Shown here in pieces: positions 6,811-7,233 of a stretch of DNA of 7,233 bases. A program made the position numbers and the translations under genes. The notes under the pieces are model-generated. The model made no database searches and was not told where the DNA came from. It was given only the letters and a program-made list of their open reading frames with translations. The stretch spans positions 2,108-9,340 of the forward strand of contig DOHN01000056.1 of NCBI GenBank assembly GCA_003535195.1, written 5' to 3'. Each line of letters starts with the position of its first letter. Positions within the stretch are counted from its first letter, which is position 1. The stretch comes from Ruminiclostridium sp. GTDB taxonomy: Bacteria; Bacillota; Clostridia; DSM-8532.

Positions 6811-6842
6811 TCAGAGTCTACGTCATTGCAGACTGATTTTTT
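6811..6842 (+). terminator. Possible second, weaker terminator hairpin
   Basis: TCAG-TCT (6811-6814 and 6817-6819, with a 2-nt bulge) pairs with AGACTGA (6830-6836) and is followed by six T (6837-6842). The stem is short and AT-rich, so it would at most back up the stronger terminator just upstream. Confidence 0.4.
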
Positions 6843-6918
6843 ATTTCCACCACACCGGATTACCGGTCCAGCGGCATAATGGTCAATACCTCAGCGTCGA
6901 TCTTCCCGAACGTTTTTA
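6843..6918. other. Intergenic stretch without a supported gene
   Basis: It contains a small hairpin, ACCGG (6854-6858) with CCGGT (6863-6867) around a 4-nt loop. On the minus strand a 20-codon open frame runs from TTG 6922 to TAA 6860, with a protein-like sequence but no ribosome site. It is too short to call a gene. Confidence 0.3.
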
Positions 6919-7167
6919 TCAATCAAAATCAAAAAGATCACTTAAAAAAGAGCTCTTTTTATCTTTTTTATAGTTCCCATGAGACTCGTAAGGCCTTTGC
7001 GTTTCCTTGGGTCTGTAATTATAAGATTGAGACGTATCCGTTCTTTCGATAAGTTTATCCAGTTCCCCCCGGTCAAGCCAAATACCACGGCACTGGGGGC
7101 AATAATCAATTTCTATCCCCTGGCGTTCCGCCATCTGTAATTTGATATGGCAGATCGGGCAATCCAT
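6919..7167 (-). CDS. Small zinc-ribbon protein (zf-TFIIB-like family)
   Basis: 82 residues with an N-terminal four-cysteine zinc ribbon: C3-x2-C6 (CPIC) and C23-x2-C26 (CPQC), followed by the family-typical RGIWLDRGELDKL (27-39). The middle (about 42-72) is polar and basic, likely disordered, and the end SFLSDLFDFD is an acidic-aromatic tail seen in relatives. These proteins are common, small and of unknown role; despite the family name they are not established transcription factors, and protein or nucleic-acid binding is only inferred. The start at 7167 has an excellent AGGAGGTG site at 8-nt spacing. It converges on csp and shares its terminator, and there is no sign of functional linkage to the genes upstream. 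Confidence 0.9.
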   Translation of the reverse strand: MDCPICHIKLQMAERQGIEIDYCPQCRGIWLDRGELDKLIERTDTSQSYNYRPKETQRPYESHGNYKKDKKSSFLSDLFDFD

Positions 7168-7175
7168 TGACCGTC

Positions 7176-7183
7176 CACCTCCT
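7176..7183 (-). promoter_or_regulatory. Strong ribosome binding site of the zinc-ribbon gene
   Basis: AGGAGGTG on the minus strand, 8 nt before the ATG, is nearly a full anti-16S match and fixes the start. Confidence 0.85.
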
Positions 7184-7189
7184 GTTAAG

Positions 7190-7195
7190 ATTATA
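7190..7195 (-). promoter_or_regulatory. Candidate -10 box of the zinc-ribbon gene
   Basis: A perfect TATAAT lies on the minus strand just upstream of the ribosome site. No good -35 is found 16-18 nt further up, and the predicted transcript start would fall at the edge of the ribosome site. It may be one of several promoters, or not functional. Confidence 0.35.
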
Positions 7196-7233
7196 TTTTC
7201 ATCTTAGCACAAGATTGCGGGTAGCTCCAAATC

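Overview
The window reads as a chromosomal segment of a Bacillota-like bacterium, probably an anaerobic Clostridia or Negativicutes relative. This is an inference from strong purine-rich Shine-Dalgarno sites, two genes with competing TTG starts, the family content and the moderate GC. No rRNA or other marker fixes the taxonomy. Five consecutive plus-strand genes fill 1-6244. A cold-shock gene with its own promoter follows at 6528-6740, and a convergent minus-strand zinc-ribbon gene closes the window (6919-7167).

Region 1 (1-1635) is the end of a molybdate/tungstate ABC importer: the 3' part of modB (permease, cut by the window edge) and a complete modC (ATPase with a C-terminal TOBE-like domain), separated by 4 nt. 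Region 2 (1675-2601) follows after 39 nt with no visible terminator. It is a putative surface lipoprotein with an acidic linker and six and a half 23-residue MORN repeats, starting at TTG. Region 3 (2677-6244) is a MoxR AAA+ ATPase, a DUF58 membrane protein and a polytopic membrane protein with a DUF4129-like tail. This is the conserved MoxR-DUF58-TgpA order, but the third protein has no room for the transglutaminase domain that usually sits there. A short open frame after its stop looks like a frameshifted extension or the remnant of another membrane gene.

Region 4 (6378-6810) is a self-contained cold-shock unit: a promoter with consensus -35 and extended -10, a leader of about 115 nt, a 70-residue CspA-family protein, and an intrinsic terminator. 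The leader can form two mutually exclusive perfect 7-bp hairpins, one of which frames the Shine-Dalgarno site and ends at the base before the start codon. That is a plausible RNA switch and the most interesting object here. Region 5 is the small zinc-ribbon protein on the minus strand, sharing the bidirectional terminator with csp.

I did not see an rRNA, tRNA, CRISPR array, insertion sequence or obvious phage element. The individual protein families are known. What may be new is the csp leader switch, the transglutaminase-less third gene, and the MORN lipoprotein placed between modC and moxR.
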